A stretch of DNA of 64,000 bases from NCBI GenBank assembly GCA_910579515.1, contig CAJTUV010000009.1, positions 1 to 64,000 on the forward strand, in the 5' to 3' direction. Position numbers and translations under genes: made by a program. The notes under the pieces were generated by a model. It searched no databases. It was not told where the DNA came from and saw nothing but the letters and a program-made list of their open reading frames with translations. This DNA comes from an uncultured Hungatella sp. (GTDB lineage Bacteria > Bacillota > Clostridia > Lachnospirales > Lachnospiraceae). Shown here in pieces: positions 44,440-52,761 of the stretch; position 1 is the stretch's first letter; every line of letters begins with the position of its first letter.

Positions 44440-45219
44440 ATGCTGACATTATACTCATTTCTTCAGAAGAGCTCTCTGTCTGTAAGGACTATGACTGGGC
44501 AGGTTTTCGGAAGAATCCACAGACAGTCAACAGTATTTGTATCATTTCTATCGGTTCTTACAATCGTGGCGCTGACGTCCAGTGGGTTTGGAAGCGACGG
44601 GGGGAACGCCCTCACCGCATTTGCCGAAACGCAGACAGACGTCAGGCAGGAGATGGAGGAAACATCTGAAGAAATCGAAGCAATTACGGAAGCAAATATT
44701 CAGGCTGATCTTACTGACTCCAGGCGACAAGGACAGTTACTGGTTGGAGAACTGATGACTCAGGATATCCAGCAAAAACAAGAGGAACGTTTGCAGGCTC
44801 AAGCGAAGCTGGAAGACACAATAGAAAAAGCCAACGGGACTTTGGCTTACAGCGAAGAAGATTATCAAATACTTTTAAGGATTGTTCAGGCAGAAGCCGG
44901 AATCTGTGACGACAAGGGGAAGATTCTGGTTGCCAATGTGATTTTGAACAGAGTTCAGAGCGAGGAGTTTCCCAATACCATAAAAAATGTGGTTTATCAA
45001 CGGTCTCAGTTTTCTCCTGTTGCTAACGGAAGCATTAATACGTGCAAAGTAACGCCCCAGACCATAGAATGTGTTAACAGGGCGTTAAGCGGAGAAGATT
45101 ATTCTCAGGGAGCCCTTTATTTTATGAACCGCAGTGGAGCGCGCTCCAGGGCAGCCAGCTGGTTTGACGGTCATTTGACCTTTTTGTTTCGACATGAAAA
45201 ACATGAATTTTTTAAATAG
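44440..45219 (+). CDS. Cell-wall hydrolase, SleB/CwlJ catalytic domain
   Basis: A 259-residue protein with a membrane or signal segment (about 30-50, 'STVFVSFLSVLTIVALTSSG'), a charged helical linker (about 65-130) and a C-terminal Hydrolase_2/SleB domain ('LLRIVQAEAGICDDKGKILVANVILNR' with catalytic Glu, 'FSPVANGSI', 'GALYFMNR'). This fold degrades spore cortex or vegetative wall. The start is ATG at 44440 with AGAGGAG upstream; the frame is open to a GTG 60 bases earlier, but that would lie inside the leader. Confidence 0.88.
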   Translation: MLTLYSFLQKSSLSVRTMTGQVFGRIHRQSTVFVSFLSVLTIVALTSSGFGSDGGNALTAFAETQTDVRQEMEETSEEIEAITEANIQADLTDSRRQGQLLVGELMTQDIQQKQEERLQAQAKLEDTIEKANGTLAYSEEDYQILLRIVQAEAGICDDKGKILVANVILNRVQSEEFPNTIKNVVYQRSQFSPVANGSINTCKVTPQTIECVNRALSGEDYSQGALYFMNRSGARSRAASWFDGHLTFLFRHEKHEFFK

Positions 45220-45223
45220 ACAA

Positions 45224-45264
45224 AGGCCGGAAATTTTTAACAGATTTCCGGCCTGCTGATTTTT
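45224..45264 (+). terminator. Terminator between convergent SleB and pectinesterase genes
   Basis: A stem AGGCCGGAAAT/ATTTCCGGCCT (11 bp), then GCTGATTTTTA. Confidence 0.65.
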
Positions 45265-46240
45265 AGCGGTCTGTTTTCGCCAGCCATCCATCCTCTCCAG
45301 AGAGAACGGCCTGTCTGGTATAATGGGGAAGATCTTTTTTGGAAAGACGTTTTATCCATTCTGGGCGGCGTTCTATGACAGCCCCAGGCCCCATGCTGTT
45401 ATATTCTCCAAAAAATACGGTCTTTCTGGCCTGGGTTTTGTCCCAGTCATGCCAGCCTTCTGGACAGATGTGGTCATCCATCCAGCAGTTTAAAAGGACT
45501 GTTTTTGCAAAATCCCGCCAGGGACGTCCAAGATAAGCGGTGTGGGGAGGACAGTTTCCGGTAAAACGGCAGCTCTCCATTACATAGCCATAGGCCTGAC
45601 CTTGCGGCGTGGAGGCGGCGGTCACATAACTGTTTACTGGACTTTGGGTGTCTTTTGAATAAAATTCGCACCCTTCAAAGTAGGCTGTGGCGCTTCCGAA
45701 TATAAAATCAATATCCCCTGCTATGTAACAGTCATGGTAATAATGGCGCCCGTTTAACCTGGGACTGTTCTGTTTTGGCCCGATAAAGCCGTTGGGTTCT
45801 ATTTCTTTTGGCGGAAGAGGGCCGGTAAAGAGGGTATCCTGATTTCCTAAAAGACGGCAATGGTCAAACTGAATCCGGTCTCCGTCCACATACAAAGCCA
45901 GAGCCTGTCCCACCTTCGTCCCAGGCCCGGCGCTGTTTTCAAAGGTCATATTGCGGGCTGTGAAATCATGGGTGTCAACGATACAGGAATACGTGCGGAA
46001 AGTGCCCAGTTTTCCCACGTCCACAGAAGGCATTTGGGCATACAAATCATACGTAAGACACGTATTCTCCATGGATTCTCCTAGAAATGTGACATAGGGA
46101 ACTGTAACTGTAACCCGTTCCCGATAGGTTCCATTGTGAAGGAACAAAATGACTTCAGAGTCGTTATCTGGAGGCAGCGAGTTTAAGGCTTCCTGAATCG
46201 AAGTAAAATCACCGGAGCCGTCTTGTGAGATATGAATCAT
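45263..46240 (-). CDS. Pectinesterase (CE8), cytoplasmic
   Basis: A 325-residue right-handed beta-helix pectin methylesterase. 'GQALALYVDGDRIQFDHCRLLGNQDTLFT' contains the first conserved Gln and Asp region, 'DIDFIFGSATAYFEGC' the second Asp and 'YLGRPWRDFA' the Arg/Trp. It removes methyl esters from galacturonan. There is no signal peptide, so it acts on imported oligosaccharides. It stands alone, with no pectin transporter or lyase alongside, but suits a genome that also carries altronate dehydratase. The ATG at 46240 follows AGAAAGGACTC on the minus strand. Confidence 0.92.
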   Translation of the reverse strand: MIHISQDGSGDFTSIQEALNSLPPDNDSEVILFLHNGTYRERVTVTVPYVTFLGESMENTCLTYDLYAQMPSVDVGKLGTFRTYSCIVDTHDFTARNMTFENSAGPGTKVGQALALYVDGDRIQFDHCRLLGNQDTLFTGPLPPKEIEPNGFIGPKQNSPRLNGRHYYHDCYIAGDIDFIFGSATAYFEGCEFYSKDTQSPVNSYVTAASTPQGQAYGYVMESCRFTGNCPPHTAYLGRPWRDFAKTVLLNCWMDDHICPEGWHDWDKTQARKTVFFGEYNSMGPGAVIERRPEWIKRLSKKDLPHYTRQAVLSGEDGWLAKTDR

Positions 46241-46272
46241 AAAGAGTCCTTTCTAAAAAAGTTTTGTTTGGG

Positions 46273-46473
46273 TGCGAAAGTTTTGAAGTTGAGGAGATTA
46301 CTGATAAGCTTTTGCAGCCAAAGTCAGATGCGCCAAACATTGCGCTAAGCCCAGTAAAGCAAAAAACACTCGGGCGAGGCCCTCGCGTTTTTTCTGGTCT
46401 TAGCTCCATGGCGCAAATGCCTCTGGCTGCAAAAGCTTATCAATAATCTCCAGCCAAGTTTTTTAGTTTCGCA
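46273..46473. repeat. About 200-bp imperfect palindrome (element A)
   Basis: The two halves are inverted copies. The best arms are 46294-46319 and 46425-46450 (25 of 26 bases paired, around AAGCTTTTGCAGCC), with further pairing outwards to GTGCGAAA/TTTCGCAT and inwards through TGCGCCA/TGGCGCA and CTAAG/CTTAG. A central hairpin is AAAAAACACTCGGGCGAG/CTCGCGTTTTTT. No protein is encoded. Confidence 0.85.
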
Positions 46474-46561
46474 TACGTTTGTTTTTTAGTATACACGTGG
46501 AAAGAAAGGATGTCTATATGCTATTTATTTTTAAGGGGATTGCAACTACAGCTCATTTATT

Positions 46562-46720
46562 GCCAGAACAACAGCTTCGGAGTGACTGCAAAATTTTTGA
46601 GGACCGTTTTCCACGTCAGTATTTTGGCGGCGTTCTTTGCCGCCTTAATACTGCTACGTGGAAACCCGAGCGAAAGCGTGTCCGAAAAGGTTTTGCAGTC
46701 ACTCCGAAGCGGACCTCCTG
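46562..46720. repeat. About 155-bp imperfect palindrome (element B)
   Basis: Perfect 20-base arms (GCTTCGGAGTGACTGCAAAA at 46574-46593, complement at 46691-46710), then an interior loop. Further pairing is GTTTTCCACGT/ACGTGGAAAC and CAGTATT/AATACTG, closing on GGCGGCG-TTCTT-TGCCGCC. It lies about 90 bases after element A. No protein is encoded. Confidence 0.88.
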
Positions 46721-46774
46721 GACAAACTTAAAGCGGGTCTTTTGCCATCCCCCGCAATCTTTTTGTTCTCTGAC

Positions 46775-46803
46775 TTGAACTTTTTCCTTTTGGCCATTAT
46801 AAT
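46775..46803 (+). promoter_or_regulatory. Promoter of the HlyD-like/ylmE/sepF run
   Basis: TTGAAC (46775-46780) and TATAAT (46798-46803) with a 17-base spacer, just after element B and 24 bases before the start codon. Confidence 0.78.
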
Positions 46804-46826
46804 ACAGTGAGGAAGGGAGTTTCAAA

Positions 46827-48227
46827 ATGGCGAAAGGGAACAAGAAACTTATCAGATACCGAAGACCGCTGAATCTAAATATCGGCATGTTGATTTTTGC
46901 AGTCATATTTGTTTATATGGTGTTCAGCGTCTATACTTATATCAGAAAAGAAAAGATTCAGCCATATGAAGTGACAGAAGGAGCCATTGTAAATAATAAA
47001 AGCTACACTGGCATTATTCTGCGCAAGGAAACCACAGAATATTTAGAGAGCACAGGATATATTAACTATTACATACGGGAAGGGAAGCGGGCTTCGGCTG
47101 GGACCAGTATCTATTCTATCGACGAATCAGGGACGCTGGCCTCCATTTTAAAGGAGAACGGGCTGGATCAGTCTTCTCTGGCAGATGAGGATTTGGTTGA
47201 TGTGAAAAAGCAGTTGTCCAATTACAGTCTGTCTTATTCAGATGAGCGGTTTGACGATGTGTATGATATCAAGTACTCTCTGGAGGCTATGGTTCTGGAA
47301 TACGCCAATTTTTATGCGTTGGAGAACCAGGAGCAGCTGATAGAACAGTTAGGCGGCAATTTTAAACAGGTGCGGACCTCGGTCAGCGGAGTGATTTCCT
47401 ATGCGGTGGATTCTTATGAGAATCTGGACGTCTCTCAGATTTCTGAGGAGGTATTTGACAGAAGTAATTATTCCAGAGGAATCACAAAGGCAGGACAGCT
47501 TATGGAACAGGGAACTCCGGTCTATAAAGTGGTGACAGATGATGCCTGGTCTTTGGTGTTTCCGATGTCGGAAGAGGATGTGGCTGCTTTTGGAGCAGAG
47601 CCAAATTTAAAAGTGACTTTTGACAGACATGACCTGACTACGACAGGACAGTTGTCTTTGATTGCCGGTGCAGACGGAAAAACTTATGGGAAGCTGGATT
47701 TTACAAAATACATGGTGCAGTTTGTTTCAGAGCGGTATCTGGATTTTGAGGTGATTACCAGCGCAGCCGAAGGATTGAAAATACCAATCAGCTCTGTAGC
47801 CAACAAAAACTTTTACCTGGTTCCGGCCAGTTTTCGGACTACAGGAGGAGACAGCGTGGTGGAAGGGTTTTATAAAGAAGTGTACTCGGAAAAAGGCACA
47901 TCCATTGTGTTTGTGCCTGCTACCATTTATTATTCTACAGAGGAATATTGTTATATTGACATAGAGGAAGGAAAAGAGATTAATGCGGGGGATTATCTGG
48001 TAAAACCGGATTCTTCAGAACGGTATCAGGTAGGGCCTTCGGCGTCTCTTCAGGGAGTTTACAACATTAATAAAGGGTATTCTGTGTTTAAACAGATTGA
48101 GATTCTGGCCCAAAGTGATGAATTTTATACAGTGAAAAAGGGTACAAGTTATGGTTTGAATGTATATGACCATATTGTGCTGGATGCCTCCGCCGTTGAA
48201 AAGGAGGGTATGTTAATCTATCAATAA
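46827..48227 (+). CDS. HlyD-like membrane-fusion/adaptor protein of unknown role
   Basis: A 466-residue protein with a basic N-terminus, one membrane segment (about 19-40, 'IGMLIFAVIFVYMVFSVYTYI') and an extracellular part. Biotinyl-lipoyl-like hairpins ('TGIILRKETTEYLESTGYINYYIREG' and 'SGVISYAVDSYENL') resemble HlyD adaptors. There is no adjacent ABC transporter or outer component. It heads a unit with ylmE and sepF, so a cell-division or envelope role is likely, though this is inferred from context only. Confidence 0.75.
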   Translation: MAKGNKKLIRYRRPLNLNIGMLIFAVIFVYMVFSVYTYIRKEKIQPYEVTEGAIVNNKSYTGIILRKETTEYLESTGYINYYIREGKRASAGTSIYSIDESGTLASILKENGLDQSSLADEDLVDVKKQLSNYSLSYSDERFDDVYDIKYSLEAMVLEYANFYALENQEQLIEQLGGNFKQVRTSVSGVISYAVDSYENLDVSQISEEVFDRSNYSRGITKAGQLMEQGTPVYKVVTDDAWSLVFPMSEEDVAAFGAEPNLKVTFDRHDLTTTGQLSLIAGADGKTYGKLDFTKYMVQFVSERYLDFEVITSAAEGLKIPISSVANKNFYLVPASFRTTGGDSVVEGFYKEVYSEKGTSIVFVPATIYYSTEEYCYIDIEEGKEINAGDYLVKPDSSERYQVGPSASLQGVYNINKGYSVFKQIEILAQSDEFYTVKKGTSYGLNVYDHIVLDASAVEKEGMLIYQ

Positions 48228-48239
48228 GGAGGGATAACC

Positions 48240-48920
48240 ATGGTTGCAGAACAATTCCATGAGGTACAAAAACGGATTTTGACTGCGTGTGAGAGGGCAG
48301 GGAGAAAGAGAGAAGAAGTCACGCTGATTGCAGTCAGTAAGACCAAGCCTGTGGCGATGCTGAAAGAGGCTTACGAGGCTGGAGCGAGAGATTTTGGAGA
48401 GAATAAGGTACAGGAAATTGTGGAAAAATATTTGCAGCTTCCGGATTCTGTCCGTTGGCATATGATAGGACACCTTCAGACTAATAAAGTGCGTCAGGTG
48501 GTGGGAAAGGCAGCTCTCATTCATTCAGTGGACTCTTTCCATCTGGCTAAAGAGATTGACAAAGAGTCTGGAAAAAAGAATATAATCACGGATATTCTGC
48601 TTGAGGTGAATGTGGCAGGGGAGGAAAGTAAGTTTGGATTTTGCCTGGAAGAGACTGAAAACGCTTTAAAGGAGATTTGTCAATTTCAGAATATCAGGGT
48701 ACGGGGACTGATGACAGTCGCTCCGTTTGTAGACTATGCTGAAGAAAATCGGCAAATTTTTAGAAAATTACATGAATTTTATGTTGACATGAAAAGTAAA
48801 AACATTGATAATGGTACTATGGGTGTGCTTTCTATGGGAATGACGGGCGATTTTGAAGTGGCCATTGAAGAGGGGGCTACCATGGTAAGAGTAGGAACGG
48901 GCATTTTTGGCGCCCGATAA
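48240..48920 (+). CDS. ylmE: YggS/YlmE family PLP-binding protein
   Basis: A 226-residue alanine racemase N-terminal-fold protein: PLP lysine in 'LIAVSKTKPVAML' near residue 36, 'ARDFGENKVQEIVEKY', 'WHMIGHLQTNKVR' and 'SMGMTGDFEVAIEEGATMVRVGTGIFG'. It buffers pyridoxal phosphate and influences amino-acid and keto-acid pools. It sits just upstream of sepF, as in many Gram-positives. AAGGAGGG precedes the ATG. Confidence 0.94.
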   Translation: MVAEQFHEVQKRILTACERAGRKREEVTLIAVSKTKPVAMLKEAYEAGARDFGENKVQEIVEKYLQLPDSVRWHMIGHLQTNKVRQVVGKAALIHSVDSFHLAKEIDKESGKKNIITDILLEVNVAGEESKFGFCLEETENALKEICQFQNIRVRGLMTVAPFVDYAEENRQIFRKLHEFYVDMKSKNIDNGTMGVLSMGMTGDFEVAIEEGATMVRVGTGIFGAR

Positions 48921-48937
48921 ATGATGGGAGAGTGGCG

Positions 48938-49471
48938 ATGAGTCTGTTTGGAAGATTTATGGATAGCATGCGGTTGAGTGACGACGATGATGACGATTAC
49001 TTCTTAGATGACGATTACGAGGATGAAAGACCGCCCAGAAAAAGTCTTTTCGCAAAGAAAGAGGATGACTATTATGATGATTATGAGGAGGACGAGCCTC
49101 CAAAGTCCAGATTTTTAGGAAAATCATCTGCAAAAGTAGTTCCTATGAAACAGCAGCAGCGCTCCTCTTCTATGGAAGTGGCGATGATCAAGCCTACCTC
49201 CATTGAGGACTCGAAGGAGATCAGTGATTATCTGCTGGCCGGAAAGGCTGTGGTTTTGAATATGGAAGGACTTCATATGGAGGTGGCTCAGAGAATCATT
49301 GATTTCACCTCCGGAGCGACTTATTCAATCAACGGCAATCTACAGAAGATATCAAACTATATATTTATTGCTACGCCGGAGTCGGTAGGGCTTTCCGGTG
49401 ATTTTCAGGATTTGCTAGGCGGAGGAGGAATGGATATTTCTAATATGTCAGGGATGAATATGCGATTATAA
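48938..49471 (+). CDS. sepF: Cell division protein SepF
   Basis: A 177-residue SepF: an N-terminal membrane-binding amphipathic stretch ('MSLFGRFMDSMRL'), a long Asp/Glu-rich linker (about 14-60), then the conserved core (about 85-165: 'VAMIKPTSIEDSKEISDYLLAGKAVVLNMEGL', 'RIIDFTSGATYSINGNLQKIS'). It tethers FtsZ to the membrane and organises the septal ring. ATG at 48938 (GGGAG upstream) is chosen; a GTG lies two codons earlier. Confidence 0.93.
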   Translation: MSLFGRFMDSMRLSDDDDDDYFLDDDYEDERPPRKSLFAKKEDDYYDDYEEDEPPKSRFLGKSSAKVVPMKQQQRSSSMEVAMIKPTSIEDSKEISDYLLAGKAVVLNMEGLHMEVAQRIIDFTSGATYSINGNLQKISNYIFIATPESVGLSGDFQDLLGGGGMDISNMSGMNMRL

Positions 49472-49487
49472 GATGGACGAAAGGAAG

Positions 49488-49515
49488 CAGACGGTTTCTG
49501 AAAGCCGTCTGTTTT
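49488..49515 (+). terminator. Terminator after sepF
   Basis: A 7-bp stem CAGACGG/CCGTCTG with a 10-base loop followed by TTTT. Confidence 0.7.
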
Positions 49516-49542
49516 CCTGCTTAGAAAGAGGAAGAGATTGAC

Positions 49543-50631
49543 ATGGAGAAACGGATTACGGTATACGGCTATGGAAGGCCGATTTATGATATTGTACTGT
49601 CCACTGCCTTTGAAGGGCTGAAAGAGGAGATAAAGAAGCTGGATGTACAGGACAGAAGAGTTTGTATTGTCACAGATTCGATTGTAGGTCCGCTGTATTT
49701 AGAAGAGGTGGAAACGATTTTTTCTGCCTGCTGTAAGCAGGTGATTTCATTCCAGTTTCATGAGGGAGAGAGTCATAAAAACTTAAAAACAGTAGAGAAT
49801 TTGTATGAAACCCTGATTCTTCATCACTTTGACCGAAAGGACATGCTGGTAGCTTTAGGCGGCGGAGTGGTAGGGGACTTGTGCGGTTATGGAGCCGCCA
49901 CATATTTGAGAGGGATTTCTTTTATTCAGATCCCTACGACTCTGTTGTCTCAGGTGGACAGCAGTATCGGAGGGAAGACGGGAGTGGATTTTGCCTCCTA
50001 CAAGAACATGGTAGGGGCGTTTCATATGCCAAAACTGGTTTATACTAATGTAAGCACTCTGCTTACCCTCCCTGATAAGCAGTTTAGTTCTGGGATGGGA
50101 GAAATTATTAAACATGGACTGATTAAAGACGTCGTTTACTATCAGTGGCTGAGAGACCATTCACAGCAAATCAGAAACAGGGATTTGGATATCTGCATGG
50201 AGATGATTTGGGGAAGCGATGAGATTAAGAGAAAAACCGTGGAAGCAGACCCGTTGGAGCGTGGAGAGCGGGCTCTTTTAAATTTTGGTCATACCTTAGG
50301 CCATGCTATAGAAAAGTGGAAGGATTTTCAGATGCTTCATGGACATTGTGTGGCGGTGGGGGCGTTAGCAGCTGCCTGGATGTCGCATGACAGAGGAATG
50401 ATATCCGAAGAAGAGGTGCTGGGCTTAAAGCAGATGATGGAGGAGTTTCAAATGCCCACGGCGGTTTTGGGGCTTGATATGGAGCAGATCATAAAGGCAA
50501 CAAAAAACGATAAAAAGATGGATGGCGGAACGATTCGGTTTATTTTATTGCAGGCTATGGGCCAGGCGGTGATTGACAGCCAGGTGACAGAGGAAGAGAT
50601 GAGACGGGGACTTTTGAGGGTCCTGGAATAA
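49543..50631 (+). CDS. aroB: 3-dehydroquinate synthase
   Basis: A 362-residue AroB: NAD motif 'LGGGVVGDLCGYGAATYLRGI' near 105, 'QVDSSIGGKTGVDF' near 143 and metal ligands in 'EIIKHG' and 'FGHTLGHAIE'. It converts DAHP to 3-dehydroquinate in the shikimate pathway. No other aro genes are adjacent. It is 12 bases upstream of lspA, so probably one transcript. Confidence 0.95.
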   Translation: MEKRITVYGYGRPIYDIVLSTAFEGLKEEIKKLDVQDRRVCIVTDSIVGPLYLEEVETIFSACCKQVISFQFHEGESHKNLKTVENLYETLILHHFDRKDMLVALGGGVVGDLCGYGAATYLRGISFIQIPTTLLSQVDSSIGGKTGVDFASYKNMVGAFHMPKLVYTNVSTLLTLPDKQFSSGMGEIIKHGLIKDVVYYQWLRDHSQQIRNRDLDICMEMIWGSDEIKRKTVEADPLERGERALLNFGHTLGHAIEKWKDFQMLHGHCVAVGALAAAWMSHDRGMISEEEVLGLKQMMEEFQMPTAVLGLDMEQIIKATKNDKKMDGGTIRFILLQAMGQAVIDSQVTEEEMRRGLLRVLE

Positions 50632-50643
50632 GGAGCGGATAAG

Positions 50644-51156
50644 ATGGGGCAGAAACGAAACTCAATTTTGGGATTTCTGGCAGGTGCGGCGATCCTTACC
50701 GGCCTGGATCAGTGGACAAAAAAACTGGTGGCAACCAATCTCAAGGGAAGAGATCCCGTGATTTTATGGGAAGGCGTATTTGAATTTTTATATTCCGAAA
50801 ATCGGGGAGCCGCCTTTGGAATGCTTCAGGGAAGGCAGTTTTTCTTCTTTTTTGTAGCTCTTTTGGTATTCGGGGCAGCGTTCTATGTGATGTGGAAACT
50901 TCCGCAAGAGAAAAAATATGTGCCTTTAAAGGTCTGTCTTACATTGATTTGCGCAGGTGCGGCCGGGAATTTTATTGACAGAGTGGCAATGGGGTATGTG
51001 GTAGACTTTTTGTATTTTAAGCTTATTGACTTCCCTATCTTTAATGTGGCGGATTGCTATGTTACTGTTTCTACGATCGCCTTGGCTTTTTTGCTGTTCC
51101 GATACTATTCCGATGAAGATTTGGAAGTGCTGAAGCTGACAAGAAAGGAGTCTTAA
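50644..51156 (+). CDS. lspA: Lipoprotein signal peptidase (signal peptidase II)
   Basis: A 170-residue protein with four membrane helices; catalytic aspartates are in 'AGNFIDR' and 'FNVADCYV'. 'ENRGAAFGML' is conserved. It cleaves prolipoproteins such as the flavinylated reductase of this window before the lipidated cysteine. Directly followed by rluD, a widespread pairing. Confidence 0.95.
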   Translation: MGQKRNSILGFLAGAAILTGLDQWTKKLVATNLKGRDPVILWEGVFEFLYSENRGAAFGMLQGRQFFFFFVALLVFGAAFYVMWKLPQEKKYVPLKVCLTLICAGAAGNFIDRVAMGYVVDFLYFKLIDFPIFNVADCYVTVSTIALAFLLFRYYSDEDLEVLKLTRKES

Positions 51157-52068
51157 GTGAGACAGTGTTTTCGGGTATTGGAAGATCAGGAAGGTATGCG
51201 GATAGATTCCTATGTGGCGGAGGTTTGTGAGAATTTATCCCGTTCCTATGTGCAAAAGCTTTTAAAAGACGGTGAGATTCTTGTAAACGGCAAGACTGTG
51301 AAATCCAGCGTTAAGGTTTGTGTGAAAGATGAGATTGAAGTGGAGATCCCAGAAGCAGTAAAGCCGGAGATTGTGGCTGAGGATATGGAGCTTTCGATTC
51401 TCTATGAAGACCAGGATGTGATTTTAGTTAATAAGCCAAAGGGGATGGTGGTTCATCCTGCCCCAGGACATTTAAGCGGCACATTGGTAAACGGTCTGAT
51501 GGCCCATTGTCAGGATCAGCTTTCCGGAATCAACGGAAGTCTGCGCCCGGGGATTGTTCACCGGATTGACAAAGACACCACAGGACTTTTGATTGTGTGC
51601 AAAAATGATGTTTCCCACAATGTCATAGCAGCCCAGCTGAAGGAGCACTCGATTACGAGAAAATATCTGGCGATTGTTCATGGCGTTATCAAGGAAGAAC
51701 AGGGAACCATAGATGCTCCCATTGGGAGACATCCCACAGAACGGAAGAAGATGAGTATCAACGAAAAAAACGGCAGACATGCAATAACCCATTATCGGGT
51801 TTTGGAGCGGTTTCAGAAGTATACGTATATTGAATGTCAGCTGGAGACAGGAAGGACCCATCAGATTCGGGTTCACATGGCAAGTATCCATCATCCGCTT
51901 TTGGGCGATATGGTATATGGACCGCAAAAATGTCCCTATTCTTTGGAGGGTCAGACATTACATGCAGCGGTATTTGGGTTTGTCCATCCAAGAACAGGAG
52001 AATATCTGGAATTGACGGCTCCTTTGCCAGAATATTTTCAAACGCTTTTACAAAAATTAAGGCAATAG
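51157..52068 (+). CDS. rluD: RluA-family pseudouridine synthase (RluD-like)
   Basis: A 303-residue protein: S4 domain (about 13-75, 'RIDSYVAEVCENLSRSYVQKLLKDGEI'), then the catalytic domain with the active-site Asp in 'PGIVHRIDKDTTGLLIV' and the end 'LETGRTHQIRVHMA'. It modifies 23S rRNA uridines. The start is GTG at 51157, immediately after the lspA stop, with AAAGGAG inside lspA, so translation is coupled. Confidence 0.93.
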   Translation: MRQCFRVLEDQEGMRIDSYVAEVCENLSRSYVQKLLKDGEILVNGKTVKSSVKVCVKDEIEVEIPEAVKPEIVAEDMELSILYEDQDVILVNKPKGMVVHPAPGHLSGTLVNGLMAHCQDQLSGINGSLRPGIVHRIDKDTTGLLIVCKNDVSHNVIAAQLKEHSITRKYLAIVHGVIKEEQGTIDAPIGRHPTERKKMSINEKNGRHAITHYRVLERFQKYTYIECQLETGRTHQIRVHMASIHHPLLGDMVYGPQKCPYSLEGQTLHAAVFGFVHPRTGEYLELTAPLPEYFQTLLQKLRQ

Positions 52069-52081
52069 GCGGAGGCAGAAG

Positions 52082-52747
52082 ATGAATCTATTTGATATTC
52101 TGGGTCCTATCATGGTAGGACCTTCCAGCTCCCATACTGCGGGAGCGGTAAGAATTGGATTGGTTACCAAAAAGCTGCTTGGTTCAATTCCCAAAAAGGC
52201 AGATATCATCTTATCTGGTTCTTTTGCCGCCACAGGCATAGGGCATGGCACGGATAAGGCTCTGGTAGCCGGGCTTTTGGGTATGGATACAGATAATATT
52301 CAGATTCCGCAAAGCTTTGAGATTGCGAAAAAAGAGCAGCTGGAGTTTACATTTTCCAGACAAAATATTCGGGATGCTCATCCCAATACGGCTCTTTTGG
52401 CGGTTGAGGATGGAAAGGGAAGGACCATAGAAGTCCAGGCCTCTTCTTTAGGCGGAGGCCGGATCATGATCAATAAGCTGGATGGCATTGAGATCAATGT
52501 GACAGGAGAACGTCCGGCCTTAATCGTTCACAACTTGGATCAGCCCGGTCATGTGGCGGAGGTGACATCTTTGATGGCCCACAAGTCCATTAATATTGCT
52601 ACCATGAACGTGTACCGCGACAAACGGGGAGGCTATGCGGTAATGGTGCTGGAGACAGACCAGAATATTCCAGCGTCTGCTCTTGAATGGTTAAAGCGGG
52701 TAGAGGGAATCATAAAAGTGACTTGTTTGAATCTGGGAGACGAATAG
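52082..52747 (+). CDS. sdaAB: L-serine ammonia-lyase, iron-sulfur-dependent, beta subunit
   Basis: A 221-residue SdaAB: beta domain ('LFDILGPIMVGPSSSHTAGAVRIG' near 3-26) and a C-terminal ACT domain (about 148-220, 'PALIVHNLDQPGHVAEVTSLMAHKSINIATMNVYR' region). With the alpha subunit it deaminates serine to pyruvate. Followed 14 bases later by sdaAA. Confidence 0.95.
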   Translation: MNLFDILGPIMVGPSSSHTAGAVRIGLVTKKLLGSIPKKADIILSGSFAATGIGHGTDKALVAGLLGMDTDNIQIPQSFEIAKKEQLEFTFSRQNIRDAHPNTALLAVEDGKGRTIEVQASSLGGGRIMINKLDGIEINVTGERPALIVHNLDQPGHVAEVTSLMAHKSINIATMNVYRDKRGGYAVMVLETDQNIPASALEWLKRVEGIIKVTCLNLGDE

Positions 52748-52761
52748 GTACGGAGGAAATT

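Noticed and set aside
46510..46778. Short open frames over palindrome B
   Set aside because: They are by-products of the inverted repeat, with no family resemblance and no good start sites.
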